From contig BTRK01000006.1 in assembly GCA_036245805.1 (NCBI GenBank), positions 19,438,365-19,502,364 of the forward strand: DNA of 64,000 nt, read 5' to 3'. Origin of the DNA: Pristionchus mayeri (lineage: Eukaryota; Nematoda; Chromadorea; Rhabditida; Neodiplogasteridae). The notes under the pieces are model-generated. The model ran no database searches, was not told where the DNA came from, and worked only from the letters and a program-made list of their open reading frames with translations. Of this stretch, positions 47,171-58,884 are shown one piece after another. Every line of letters starts with the position of its first letter. Position 1 is the first letter of the stretch. Made by a program: the position numbers and the translations under genes.

Positions 47171-48196
47171 TTGATTCTTGTGATGGACTCCCATCTCTAC
47201 CTCCGAGCAGTTTTACTTCATTACTACCGTCTTGGCCGATCCGTGAAGGAGGCCCACTCTGCCCTGGCCCAGTCGGAAGGAGCTGACGCCCCCTCCATAC
47301 CCTTCTGCTATAAGTGGTTCTCCCGCTTCAAGAAAGGGGAGTTTGGTCTCGATGATCAACCCCGCTCTGGACGCCCTCCCTCCCTCGATCAGCCTCTCGT
47401 TCTCCGCACACTGAAGCGCAAGCCCATGGCCAGTGTGCGTGAGTTGAAGAAGGATACTGGTACTCCCAGATCCACGGTGTCCGATATCCTCCATTGATCT
47501 GGGAAGAAGCCGAAACTCCCACAAGTGATTCCCCATGACCTCTCCCCCGAAGAGCTGAAAAATCGTGTTCAAGTCTGTCGGGAATTACTCCATCGTAGAT
47601 CCAATCTTCGATGGGTCAATTCCATCATCGCTACAGATGTGAAGTGGATCACGTACGATAACCCTGTGAGGAGACTGCAATGGGTGGATGCAGATGAGAA
47701 GCCCACGCCCGTCCCGAAGAAGGAAGAGCACGGAAAGAAGGAACTCCTCTGCTTCTTCTTCTCAGTGCTCGGTCCCTACTGGGAGATCCTCGCCCCTGGC
47801 ACCAGCATCAATGCCGACCTCTTCTCTGAACAACTGGAAGATGTCGCGATCAGAGTCCCTCCCAGACTCCTGAACCAGGGCAAAACTCTTCTTCTGATGG
47901 ACAATGCTCGCCCACATCGAGCGAAGATGACCCAGAAGAAACTGGACGAGCTGAAGATCGAGAGGATTCCCCATCCACCGTATTCCCCGGATCTCTCCCC
48001 ATGCGACTACCACTGCTTCCGCTCTCTCTCTGACTTCTGCAAAGGAAAGAAGTTCAAGAATCGAGATGAAGTTGTGAGGGCTTTCGTGAACTGGGCGGTC
48101 TCGAAGAAACCCGCATTCTGGAAGAGAGGAATCGAGACCCTGCCCAATCGCTGGAGGGAGGTAGTGAGAAAGAAGGGGGCATACATTGGTCACTGA
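47171..48196 (+). pseudogene. mariner transposase with one in-frame stop
   Basis: The frame runs 342 codons with a single TGA at 47495-47497 (codon 109), after an N-terminal helix-turn-helix region (SVRELKKDTGTPRSTVSDIL). Start uncertain: a methionine at 47171 or 47183. The catalytic aspartates are present: TDVKWITYDN, LLLMDNARPH and YSPDLSPCDYHCF. Thirty-four residues separate the second and third Asp, so it is DD34D. It ends with GAYIGH and TGA just 12 bases before the hAT insertion, so the insertion did not disrupt the reading frame. Inactivated by the stop unless read through or edited. Confidence 0.92.
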
Positions 48197-48207
48197 GAAT
48201 TGTAAAT

Positions 48208-49253
48208 AGAGTGCGGAGAGGAAGAAGGAAGACCGCTCGGCGAGGCGCGAAATGAGTTTTGCTCTTCCGGAAGAATGAGAGGGAGGGGGAAATTCTTCCG
48301 GAAGACCTCGTAGTCTTCCGGAAGACCAAAATTCCAAAATGGCTTGTTTCTATCGATTTTTTTTCGCTTTTGCATGTTAAATGCTGGAAGTGATCGAGAG
48401 AAGTGGGTTTCGGTGCCAGAACCAAACAAGCAACAAGTCAGGAAGATATAGGAAGATTCTGAAAAGGGAGAGGCAGCATCTGGTCTAGGACCTAGCACTA
48501 CTAGACGGGGGAATCAGTCATTCAGGATCACATCTGCCCGATACAGTGATAATTACGCAAAAGAACTGTTCAGGGGTGAAAGATTAGTAAACACTCACAA
48601 AGTGCGTAGTCCTAGTCAGATTTCAGTAGACTCCCGGTTGAAGTAGGCTGAATTCTGCAGCCTGAAAGCATCCGTTGATGTGCAGGACACGGTAGACGCT
48701 CAAGGTGTGGTACACATGATCAGAGTTGGCACTGATATAACAAGTGATTAAGAGTAGCAAGGGATTGTGACAGGAAACCAAAAGGATAACGAACTGAACA
48801 AAGAAGAGGGAAAACGAGCCTGAACAGTCGGCCGCCGCAGTACGAGAATTGAGTGGTGCCCGAGACGAGGTTCCTGGGTAGAGTCGGGTTTAGCAGGGAA
48901 GCAAAGTGGACGAGAAAATGAAAAATACAAGAAACAGCAAGAAGAAACAACGTGTGATAACGCCCAGACTGAAATTGACGTCTGCACTCTGCTCGCGCAT
49001 GTAAATTGGTGCAGAGACTGAATAATCTCCTCCTGATATGTAAAGGGAAGGTCTAACATGTAAATGGACACTGAAAATGTGCCAACAACGGTTAAATCTT
49101 GCTCAAATCCTTTTAAAAAAAGGTCCAACTCTTCCGGAAGATCGCAAAGTCTTCCGGAAGACTTTGCACTTTCCTCTCCCTCTTCCTCATTCCTCGCTCT
49201 CCCCCTCAAAAGAGCGGCAGAGTCTTCCTCTTCCTCTTCCTCTCCGCACTCTA
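48208..49253. mobile_element. Non-autonomous hAT element nested in mariner, 1,046 bp
   Basis: The ends are TAGAGTGCGGAGAGGAAG and its complement, with identical 8-bp duplications ATTGTAAA (48200-48207, 49254-49261). TAGAG obeys the hAT YARNG rule. The subterminal regions carry repeats of CTTCCGGAAG (several copies within 150 bp of each end), probable transposase-binding sites. No transposase frame inside. Confidence 0.92.
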
Positions 49254-50339
49254 ATTGTAAAGCATTGAACAAAAAATAAAAACAAAAAATTATACGAACT
49301 TTCCGGACACCCCAATACAAAAAGTAATGAAAAAGTTCACTCTTAGAGCTTTATCTGACGTCAACGTTGATAGATTCTGGATTCCTTATAAATTCTTAAA
49401 TAACTTTTCATGCTCATTCGAATGAGCTATCGCACCAAGTCGAATTCTGAAGTTTGAAAAATCGATTTCGGTAGATCAAAAATCGATAATTCGGGTCGCG
49501 CCTTCGGCTGAAAAGTTCCTTACCCCAAGGGGTCATGTTCTAAAAGGTTTGAACTCCGGGCGACCATTTTGACCGAGTTGTGCCATCCTACCTGCAGTCT
49601 TATGGAGAACGGATCACACTCAGAGATTCGAAAAAGGACCCTGATTCACTCCATGTTTACCGCTCGTTGACAATCATTCCTAAACGAGCTGCCATAGTCC
49701 TCATCATCGACAAATCAGGCAACACGCCACGTTCAACTTGGAACATGAGAAAGATACTCTCAGTGTCTGGATCAGAAGAAACCCTCAAATCACATTGTGG
49801 CCGGAAAATTCAAAGGCCGAATAATCTCCTCATCACACTCGAGCTCGAATAACATGTTGTCATCTCAGAGTTACAGCGAACCTCTCTTCGTGCACACCAG
49901 GAGTATTCAGTCGCGGTTTTGATCCACAGAAGGATCTCATTCATTCTAGGACCAGCTCGTCCACCCCGTTTCGTCCAAACTTGGATCTCAGTCATCCTCA
50001 CTGATGTTGCGACATCTCACAACTCGGATATCGATCTCACAGACCGTCCCATTCCACATAAAATGACGAATAGATCGAAATCAGTCACCTCTCGTTAGGC
50101 GGGAGGACATTTTCTCCTGTCAATGTGTCACTGTATTCACAGTGCGTCTTCGCCGTCAACAATTCTTTTTTCCCTTTGCATCGGCTATGACAAGGCGACT
50201 TGCGCCTCTATATAAACCCTCCCTCTCATCTCAGAGTTACAGCGAAGTTCTCTTCGTGCACACCAGGAGTCTTCAGTCGCGGTTTTGATCACAAGGATCT
50301 CATTCATTAGTTAAAGTCACCAATTATTAGGGAAGGGTG

Positions 50340-51080
50340 CTCTAGCTAGTCGCCAGATTAAGGTAATCTAAGAAGGGGGCATTCGAGGAGAGTGGGGAAT
50401 TTGGGGCACGATATACAGTAATGATTCTGAGCGAATTATTAGGAAGTGAACGAGAATTGGAATAAATGTCAATAGTAATGCATTCGTAGCCAGGTATGAT
50501 TCACTAAGACACAAAAATAAGGAGTAATTTCGAGCGTGCATAGATAAGTACTCCGCCACCTCTAGAATCAACGCGATCGGCTCGGAATACAAAGTAGTTA
50601 CTTAGGCCTCTCAACAGAAGAACATCACTATCCGTATCGGTAAAGCCAACTCTCGGTAAGGGAAAGAATGTCAAGATCACGCTGTAAAAGTAGGATGGTT
50701 ATGGTATCAATAACGTTCCTAACGCTCCGGCAATTAGCAAAAAAATAAGGAACGATTTTGACTATATTGGGAACCGTTAGGAGGGACACAATTTAAGAGG
50801 TTTGTAGAAAGAGAGGGAGGGGTAGGACTCACGGCGCTGCCACATAATCCCTAGAAGACAGAGGGTGCTCGTTTGTCCTCCACCGTTGTACCACCTGAAG
50901 CAGTTTGAGAAGGGGACTCTTTGGACTGTGTCTTATTGTTGAGGGTTGAAACATGAGGCATCGGACGATCAGTAAGTGCTTTCGAAGAATCGTCAGTTGA
51001 TTTGGATTGCGAGATCGTCGTCTTCTGTTCTTCAGAGAGTTCATTCGTCTTATGAGGCGAATCGCGAGAGAATCGACCAT
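50340..51080 (-). pseudogene. Fragment of a second LINE (endonuclease region and adjoining sequence)
   Basis: On the minus strand near 50640-50540 the frame reads VDSRGGGVLIYARSKLLL, a typical N-terminal motif of apurinic-type endonucleases of jockey/CR1-like LINEs, preceded by a degenerate LTESW-like segment. It breaks soon after. The stretch 51080-50829 is a charged open frame (RRMNSLKNRRRRSRNPNQL) of unclear identity. No reverse transcriptase part remains here. Confidence 0.5.
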
Positions 51081-51271
51081 TTGAGGGGGGGGGGGTCAGC
51101 GGCGGTAGGATTAAAGTTTGTCATATCCCGCTATAATTTTGGTTATAGGTACTTTGAATGACGCTCTTCAAAACTGCGTCGTCAGAATTTAGATATCTGT
51201 CGTCATCTTCGAGATTCAGAAGGTCAAACATGGGACTATCACTTTTCGACAGTCAAATTGCGCTCACTTAA

Positions 51272-51515
51272 AGGAGGAGCAAACTCAAAATTCAATTTTT
51301 GAAGTTATCATATGCACTGCCTTGAGCTCCACAACGATAAGAAGCTCCGAAATTCTCACATTGATATCTCCATTCAGAACAGAGTTATAGCTAGTTGGCT
51401 GGAAGCCAGATCAGGGAAAGCTCAGGGAAGGGGCGAGATAGCACGCGACTTGAAGAGAGTGCGTCCCTAGGTGAAACATATTCCAACCGGGCGCGCGTTT
51501 GCATTTACTCTTCCT
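51272..51515. mobile_element. Small TTAA-target insertion in the left arm
   Basis: TTAA flanks both sides (51268-51271 and 51516-51519). The ends GGAGGAGCAAACTC and GAGTAAATGC (as complement) are imperfect inverted repeats. The right arm has the uninterrupted site 'atttaattgagcgc' with a single TTAA at 57493-57496. Confidence 0.7.
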
Positions 51516-51754
51516 TTAAATGATCATAAATCTGGTCAAAGTGAAGATAGAGGGTCGTTCTTTTTTTCCAATGACAGCCACCATCATGCGCTACAACTTT
51601 TATGTTGACGTCATCATTCCTGGACCTCACCCTGGCGCGGAGCTGTCGGGTGAACCAAAAACGACGTAACTTTTCAAATCGGAACTACCTTTTGGGTTAT
51701 CATGCTTTTAAGCATGATAACTTAAAAGTTGTAGTATACATATGTGCTTCACTT

Positions 51755-52905
51755 CTCGCCAAAAAATGAGAGAAATCTGAATATATATAAAAAAAAAGGG
51801 GGCGCACTTTCGTGAGGGGACCCCCAAATGAGTTCCGGAATAGAGTTCTTCTGAACTTTCTATAGCCACTATTTGTGCTCAAAATCATTCAAAAAACATC
51901 GAAAAGAACATATAAAATTGTTTCCACGCATATTGTAACACCTTGATTGGTCATACATGATCACATGACCCAACATTTGAATATCGATATTTTAACCCAT
52001 ATCACCTTGGGGGAGGGCCCCAATGCGTGAAATGGGTTTCAAATAATGTAGAAATGTCCCTCTCAAATAGTCAGATAGAGGGGGCATCTATAAATGTGAG
52101 TTTTCATATGAGGAATTCAAGAAAATGCGCAAAACTGTACAATAGGTCAAAGTGGTCATAGAGATCCGGCTTATGGCTAGAAATGTAGAGCACGATAGTT
52201 AAACATTTCATCTGTTGAAAGTGAGTCTCTATCTTCTCGTTGAAGCGAGCTACAGAGCCTGGAAGAAGGCTAGAAACAGGCTAGAATCCACCGAGAGCGC
52301 GTGCTCTAACCGTCTGGTGCTCTCGCCGTCTGACCTCCCTCTCCCTCCCCTGTATTTAGCGCTCCCTCGCTCGCCTATTTCGTCGTTTTCTGCCATCTCC
52401 CAGGCTCTGTAGCTCGCTTCAACGAGAAGATAGAGACTCACTTTCAACAGATGAAATGTTTAGCTATCGTGCTCTACATTTCTAGCCATAAGCCGGATCT
52501 CTATGACCACTTTGACCTATTGTACAGTTTTGCGCATTTTCATGAATTCCTCATATGAAAACTCACATTTATAGATGCTCCCTCTCTCTGACTATTTCAG
52601 AGGGACATTTCTACATCATTTGAAACCCATTTCATGCATTAGGGCCTTCCCCCAAGGTGATATGGGTTAAAATATCGATATTCAATTGTTGGGTCATGTG
52701 ATCATGTATGACCAATCAAGGTGTTACAATATGTGTGGAAACAATTTTATATGTTCTTTTCGATGTTTTTTGGATGATTTTGAGCACAAATAGTGGCTAT
52801 AGAAAGTTCGGAAGAACTCGATTCCGGAACTCATTTGGGGGTTCCCTCACGAAAGTCCCCCTTTTTTTATATGTACAGATTTCTCTCATTTTTGGCGAGA
52901 AGTGA
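51755..52905. mobile_element. Palindromic element, 1.15 kb
   Basis: The arms mirror around about 52330. 'gtgagtctctatcttctcgt' (52221) faces its complement at 52441, and 'gaactcatttgggggt' (52826) its complement near 51828. Non-coding. Confidence 0.75.
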
Positions 52906-52909
52906 ATAT

Positions 52910-53259
52910 ATATATTTTATCTACGCTCGGTGGCGCAACGAAAGACGAATAATTACTTATGTGTTATGATACAAGAGAATTGACTCTCCTCACACTGAGG
53001 ACAAAATACGATAGGAAGGGGGGAATGTGGGGGGGGGGTGGAAGTGCAATCTTAAAATGAGAAGATCCAATCGGCTGGTCTCATCTGTCTTCGTCTGGTC
53101 TGATGGGGAGTTTTATCGAGGAGGAGGCACTCGAGGTAGACCAGGTAGACTCTGCTCCGAGAACCAGCGTCAGAGGATCTCTAAAGGGGGGGAGGGGGTG
53201 GGGAGAAGAGTGGATGAATGGGGACTATGGAATGGGTAAAGTAGTGGAAGGAGGAAATA
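52910..53259. other. G-rich spacer
   Basis: Runs of G (53028-53040, 53185-53200) and purine-rich repeats. No gene seen. It may be the remaining 3' untranslated part of the LINE on the minus strand; no poly-A or tandem 3' tail is visible. Confidence 0.4.
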
Positions 53260-56200
53260 CTATTGGAAAATATATTTCCTAAAATCAAATTCTAGAGCTC
53301 TCAATCTCTTCTTGTAGACATAGATGCTGGGGGATGACAATACATGGGTGGGAAGAGCGTTTAAGATCCTAGCAACTCTACGAGAAAAACAGTGATATCG
53401 AGGTGTGGATTTGGTTTTCTCAATATAGATTCCAAAGTTGTTGGTCCTTTCTCTTAGGGGAGCAAACAGGAAAAATTTACTTCTATCTAGTATGGTGTCT
53501 CCATACATGATCCTACGGGCCAGGACTAGATCATAAATGACTCTCCTCTCAAAAAGCGCTTGAAGACCAAGGAAAGACAGACGTTGAGAATAGGAGGGAA
53601 GACTAAGAGGATATGAAGGAGACGGAAAGCACCGATAGTATAGAATACGAGTGAATTTTTCTTGGATTTTCTCAAGCTTCTGACTCTGTTTCTTAATATG
53701 AGGGTTCCAGAAAGGACAAGCGAATTCAATGTGAGGGAGAACATATGTTTTGAAGCATTTGATTAGGATAGTGGGATCATTCACGGATACAGCACGAAGC
53801 ATAATATGCATGACAGTGGTGGCTTTCTGGACACGATCGTCAATACTGGCAGAGTTATTAAGGGAGGGAAGTACATGTACACCGAGATCACGTTGTTGGG
53901 GGACTTGCTCGAGGACAACGCTATTAATTAGATATTGGGGAGCGGGGGAGGAACCAATGTGAAGATGAGTGCATTTAGATTCAGAGAGTGACAATTGATT
54001 GGATATAGTTCACGAAGAGATGGCGTCCACGGCATATTGTAATTGGGTAGTGCGAGAGGCTTTAGTTTTACTGGAGTAGGAAACGTATATCTTAATGTCA
54101 TCTGCGTAAGCTTTTACACACACATCGGGGAAGGGAGCAATGACATGTGTTATATCAGCTATATAAAGAGAGAATAGAATAGGCCCTAGCACAGATCCTT
54201 GTGGTACGCCGGAAAGAACGGGGAAGGGCTTGGATACGGTAGTACCTAATCTTACGGAGAAATGCCTATCCGTTACAAAATCAGAGATCCAATTTAAAAG
54301 ATTACCAGCAATACCATAATGCAAACATTTAGAGATAAGCTTGGGAAAGGGGACGGTGTCAAATGCACGAGAAAAGTCGAGGTAAATAACATCAGTTTGC
54401 TCTTTACGGGAATGAGCGAAGGTCCAGTCATTTTCACAGTCTACGAGGTTGGTAAGAACAGAGGCACCGGATCGAAAACCATGTTGGTAATTAGGAATGA
54501 TATTGGAGCGGTAAAGGTAAGGGGCAAGCTTATGCTTGACAAGGCGTTCCATTGTTTTAGAGGCGGGAGACAGTATGGAGATAGGGCGATAAGAGTCGGG
54601 TACTTGGGGATTCTTGTTTGGTTTGGGGATTGGGGTAATGCGTGAGAATTTCCATAGTGATGGGACAGTGCCGGTTTCCATACTAATATTGAAAATATCG
54701 CACAGGGGGAGGGAGAGGGCATGTGCACATTTACGAAAGACAATCTGAGGAATGTTATCATGGCCCGTAGAGCATGATGGTGAGAGCTGCTTTAAAGCCT
54801 TATACACGTCATGGGGGAAGAAAGATACATTTCTTAGATATGAGGAAGAGGGGTGAGAGGGAATGGATGGTAATAATCCGTCATCAAGTGTGAAGTGGGA
54901 TGCAAATCGGGATGCAAGGGAATTTGCTATGTCTAAGGTACTAGTTATGATAGTTCCTGAAGAATCAATAAGTTGCTTGGGGACGGATGGTTTCGGCTGG
55001 GTAAGGGTACAAATGTGACGGTAGAGATCTTTAGTGTTTTTCAGTTTTTTATGTTCGCAAAATTGGTTCCATTTTTTAATTTGAAATAGTAGATCTCTAC
55101 TGCACTTTTCGTATTGAGGGCGAATTGAGAGTAAATGATACTTCGTGAACAGAGAATTTCGGTGTTGAATTAGTTTTCGAATATGAGGAGGGTAAGAATG
55201 GATCGTAGGCTTAGGGCAGTGATACGGTACGAAAATATCAATGGCGTGATGGATTACAGATACAAAGTTGGAATACATGTTCTCGGGATTAGGAGCTTGT
55301 GAAAATATTGCAAACCAATCAAAGGTGAGAAGGAAGGACGAGAGTTGGTCATAGTTGGCGCGAGCGAAATCTCTAACTAATGATTGTGCGGGAGGGAGGC
55401 AAGATGAATCAATAGAGAAGGATATACCAAAATGATCGGATGAGGGAAAAGAGGGAATTACAGACTGATTGTGTACTATTGATGAATCACTCGAAAGTAG
55501 CCAATCAATACATCGATCGTTTCTAGTGGGACTACGGATTAGATGGATGAGGCGGGAAGTGGAGACAAAGGAGTGAAGTGTTTGCTCTGTGGTTGGAACG
55601 GTACCTGAGATGATATCGCTATTGAAATCTCCTAGGAGTATGATAGGATGGGGACTGGTAGAAAGAAGGTCTGAGAGGCAGTCAACGAGGCAGTTTCTGT
55701 CTGGGCTGTACTGTAGCTAGGAGGTCGATACACAACACAGAGACGAACGAAAGAGGAGGAAGAAGTGAGCAAGTCAATAGCTAGGCATTCGAGACTACTG
55801 TGGATGGAACCTATGATCGAGTAGTGGTAATGATCACGTAAGACTATAAGTGTGCCGCCTCCACGCCCATTGGAGCGATCGCGTCTAATGGCATGATACG
55901 GTAAATCAGCGAGTATCAATGAGGTAGGGATGCGAGACGTTAGACATGATTCGGTGATAAGAACAATATCTGGTTTTTCTACTCTCAGAAGGTTGTGGAA
56001 AGATGGTAACTTATTGACCAACGATCGGGTGTTGTAATACAAACATGATATCCTAGGTGGGATGTGTGAAACAGGAATGGATAGATTGGACATTTCAGCT
56101 TGAGATGAAGTTGAGGACTGAACAGAAATGAGTGAGGGGGAGAGAGAGAAATGGCTAGAAGGAGGAGGTGGACTGCAAGGTGGATTAGGGATTGGGGTGG
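53260..56200 (-). pseudogene. LINE ORF2: endonuclease and reverse transcriptase (CR1/jockey-like), two lesions
   Basis: The endonuclease begins near 56095 (ISCLYYNTRSLVNKLPSFHN; DIVLITESCL; RSNGRGGGTLIVL; LCVVYRPPSYS). A frameshift at about 55690 separates it from LLGDFNSD and the SDHFGISFS motif. The reverse transcriptase follows: FRKCAHALSLPLCDIFN, YRPISILSPASKTMERLV, YLDFSRAFDTVP, LSGVPQGSVLGPILFSLYIA and the catalytic AYADDIKIYV. A single TGA at 54010-54012, where a Trp codon would fit, interrupts the frame before LSLSESKCTHLHIGSS. The C-terminal domain runs to 53260. Two point lesions only, so the insertion is fairly recent. Confidence 0.85.
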
Positions 56201-56215
56201 GTCTGCAGTGGTGTC

Positions 56216-56971
56216 CTAGTTTCCCTCCGACTCCTTGGCAGCTGACTTCGCGTTGGCCTTGAAGGCAGGGACATCGTCCTTCTTCATGAGCACTCCGGCG
56301 TAGATCACCCATGTGCCCATTCCTTCCTTGATCAACCTGCGCTTCCTCTCCCTCAACTCGTACTGCTCATGCCTCTCCTTCTCCGAGAGGGAGGGGCGAA
56401 TGCGCAGTGACGAGTACTCTCGCTTCTCCGTGATCTTCTTTGAGCGAGTGAGAAGGAGTCTTTGCGAGGATGAACGAGGAAGGAGGATCTTGAGGGGGCG
56501 GGGTCTACCTTCCTTGAACTCACCCATGCGGAAGACCGTCTCGGGACGGACCTCGACACCGGTGAGGTTGAGGAAGTGCGTGGCATGGGCAAAGTCATCC
56601 TCGACTCTCTCACTCGGGAGTGAACGAGTAGACTCCGCCAGATTCTCCACAACGATCGCCCGCGCCCTTTTCTCCGCCTCCACAGGGCTCTCAGAGGGCT
56701 GCAGATGCTTCTCAAGGGTATGAGAGAGCACCAGGACGCAAGCCTCGAGAGCAATGTAGAGGGGGTCAGAGGAACGCGCCGATTCAGTGGAGAGGTATGC
56801 CACCAGCTTCGACGTGACTCCCTCCAGTTGGCTCTTGGCAGCTGCCCGGAAAGCCTCCTGCGTCTCGGTGGCGTGACGCTTGCGGCCATCGGAAGATGAA
56901 ATGGGGGCAGGGGTGGAAAGGGAGAATAGGGAGGGGATGGAGGGGACGGAGGGGATAGTGAGGGTAGACAT
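56216..56971 (-). CDS. LINE ORF1 protein
   Basis: An intact frame of 251 residues with a Ser/Pro-rich start, a helical middle (EAFRAAAKSQLEGVTSKLVA), then RMGEFKEGRPRPLKILLPRS and a basic segment RPSLSEKERHEQYELRERKR. This arrangement is common in ORF1 RNA-binding proteins of CR1/jockey-like elements. It lies directly 5' of ORF2 on the same strand and belongs to the same element (about 53260-56990). Confidence 0.75.
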   Translation of the reverse strand: MSTLTIPSVPSIPSLFSLSTPAPISSSDGRKRHATETQEAFRAAAKSQLEGVTSKLVAYLSTESARSSDPLYIALEACVLVLSHTLEKHLQPSESPVEAEKRARAIVVENLAESTRSLPSERVEDDFAHATHFLNLTGVEVRPETVFRMGEFKEGRPRPLKILLPRSSSQRLLLTRSKKITEKREYSSLRIRPSLSEKERHEQYELRERKRRLIKEGMGTWVIYAGVLMKKDDVPAFKANAKSAAKESEGN

Positions 56972-57631
56972 GACTAGCGAGAGAGCACACTAGAAAGGGA
57001 GAGGGCGAGAGAGAACGAGAGGAAGGTGAGAGAGCACGGGAAAAGGGGAGAGGCGAGAGACAGGTGGCGGGAAGGGGTGAAAATTAAGTGTTTAAGCGAT
57101 TATAAGCTAATTATGAGTGATCAATACATGGAAAAGGGTAGAGTACAGAGGGATGGGAGGGTCAGAAGCTTGGATCAGAAAAAATGTAAAGAAAAGAGGC
57201 TAATAAGCCGTAATTAACGCTAAAGGCGAGAGAGAGGATAGCGCGTACCTATCGAAACAAGGGACGAGAGGAGAGTGAGGGACGAGAGGAGAGTACTACA
57301 ACTTAAGCATGATAACCCAAAAGGTATTTCCGATTTGAAAAGTTACGTCATTTTTGGTTCACCCGACAACTCCGCACCAGGGTGAGGTCCAGGAATGATG
57401 ACGTCAACATAAAAGTTGTAGCGCATGATGGTGGCTGTCATTGGCAAAAAAGAACGGCCCTCTATCTTCACTTTGAACAGATTTATGATCATTTAATTGA
57501 GCGCAATTTGACTGTCGAAAAGTGATAGTACCATGTTTGACCTTCTGAATCTCGAAGATGACGATAGATATCTAAATTCTGACGACGCAGTTTTGAAGAG
57601 CGTCATTCAAAGTACCTATAACCAAAATTAT

Positions 57632-57741
57632 AGAATTATTATTCTAAAATTATTCTCTTCTCTTATCTCGCTATCCCCTCTCATTCTCGCACATTTCTGT
57701 AACTGATGAAGCACCTACGTGGTGTACGATAAATAAATAAA
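57632..57741 (+). mobile_element. 5'-truncated LINE tail with AAAT repeats
   Basis: About 110 bp ending 'gatgaagcacctacgtggtg' then 'tacgataaataaataaat', the short-repeat tail typical of CR1-like LINEs. It interrupts the arm sequence 'ccaaaattatag|agcgggatatgac' that is intact at 51115-51142, with 'atag' repeated on both sides. Confidence 0.75.
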
Positions 57742-57762
57742 TATAGCGGGATATGACAAACT

Positions 57763-58214
57763 TTAATCCGACCGCCGCGGCGTGGTCGATTCTCTCGCGA
57801 TTCCTCCCTTATATTGAGAATTACGGTAGTGAGAGGGGAGAGGGCGGAAGTTCGGACCACGGAATTGAATCAGCTCACAGTCACGTACACCCCATTTGAG
57901 GCAATTGGCTTCGATATTTCTCTTGCGAGCTTCATCACGCGCTTTACGCTCCTGCTCCAATTTAGACGGCATAAGATCTCTCCTTACGAATATGGATGGT
58001 TCGAAGAACGAGGGGCGGCCAATCGAGCGGATTCCAGACGATCGCGGAGGGTAGACGAGGGCAGGGTAAACTTGATGATTCGCTTTCCGGGAGGCTTGTT
58101 TTCGGGAAAGCGATGATGAGTGATTTGACCCCTGTCGTATGCTTCCTTCAGTTCTGAGGGTAGATTCATCGTGAGTGGCGGTTTCCTTAGGAGTTGATTT
58201 TTCAGTAGAACCAA
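57763..58214 (-). pseudogene. ORF1-like fragment of another LINE
   Basis: Two overlapping minus-strand frames: 58214-57984 (LPSELKEAYDRGQITHHRFP; KRIIKFTLPSSTLRDRLE) and 57972-57763 (EARKRNIEANCLKWGVRDCE; GPNFRPLPSHYRN). They look like one protein broken by a frameshift near 57980. The family resemblance to nematode LINE ORF1 proteins is by general pattern only. Confidence 0.45.
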
Positions 58215-58884
58215 CTAGAACAGCTCTTTAAGCCTTGCTCTTTATCTTCTCCGAATCAGCGATGGCGCGCACGACCGAGGGATACGTGCTGTTATCGATC
58301 GAGGGTGGGGCAGAGACAGTAGGCTTGAGGGAGGCGGGAGGGGACGACAAGGCGGCTCAATTTTTGTCTAGCTTAGCGTGAAGACTCACTACGAGTTCGG
58401 TGAGGCGGTCTGCGGACTCCTGTGACGCCAGAGGGGGCGGGGAGGAGGACATAGAGAGAGGAGAAATGGGCGAGTCGACCACTCAGCACGATAAATGAAT
58501 AGTGATGGGATAGTGATGATGTAATGTCAAGTTTGGGAGAGTTCACTCTGGGGAGTGTAACGGTCAAGGTCCGGGGTCTGGGTGATAACTTTGAAACGAG
58601 ATATAGACGAAAAACGAAAATTACGTCATATTGCGAAATATTGCATCATATCATCATATTGCACCAGCCGATTGCGCGCGCCGAGGCGCGCGCATTGGAC
58701 TGGCATGCTCCGAAATGTGTTCTTAGTATATATGTTAGTATATAGTATATATGTTCTCGTCTTATATCTGTCGAATTCTCTCACTCACCCTCTTTCCTCT
58801 CCCTCTATCTTCCTCTCCCTCCCTATCTCCTCTATCCTTCTATCCCTCTCTCTACCTCTCTCCTTCTCTCCTCTCTCCTTCTCC
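58215..58884. other. Border region before the satellite
   Basis: Contains TA-rich 'tatatgttagtatatag' repeats (58725-58765) and a CT-rich tract (58780-58884) that leads directly into the satellite. No gene seen. Confidence 0.5.

Larger units (their letters stand above)
47023..49315 (+). mobile_element. mariner transposon, 2.3 kb, split by a hAT element
   Basis: The 27-bp terminal repeats begin TTGGGGTGTCCGGAAAGTTC and end with the complement, flanked by TA (47021-47022 and 49316-49317). Removing the 48208-49253 insertion and its duplication leaves about 1,239 bp, the usual mariner size. The transposase reads on the plus strand. Confidence 0.93.
46389..50003. mobile_element. Foldback element containing the mariner insertion
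   Basis: The arms of about 400 bp start CAGTGAGGATGACTGAGATC (46389) and end with its complement (50003). They include the same frame read outward in both (EIQVWTKRGGRAGPRMNEIL). The loop is occupied by the mariner at 47023-49315. A partial extra copy of the arm sequence lies at 50229-50310. No transposase of its own. Confidence 0.8.
51060..57810. mobile_element. Outer foldback pair (arms 51060-51740 and 57300-57810)
   Basis: The arms are inverted copies: 'aaagtttgtcatatcccgct' (51114) against its complement at about 57750, 'gtcgtcagaatttagatatc' (51179), and 'gatgacgtcaacataaaagt' (57400) against its complement at about 51600. The interior holds a palindrome (51755-52905) and the LINE at 53260-56990. 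Each arm also has its own later insertion (51272-51515; 57632-57741), shown by the empty site in the partner arm. Confidence 0.7.
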
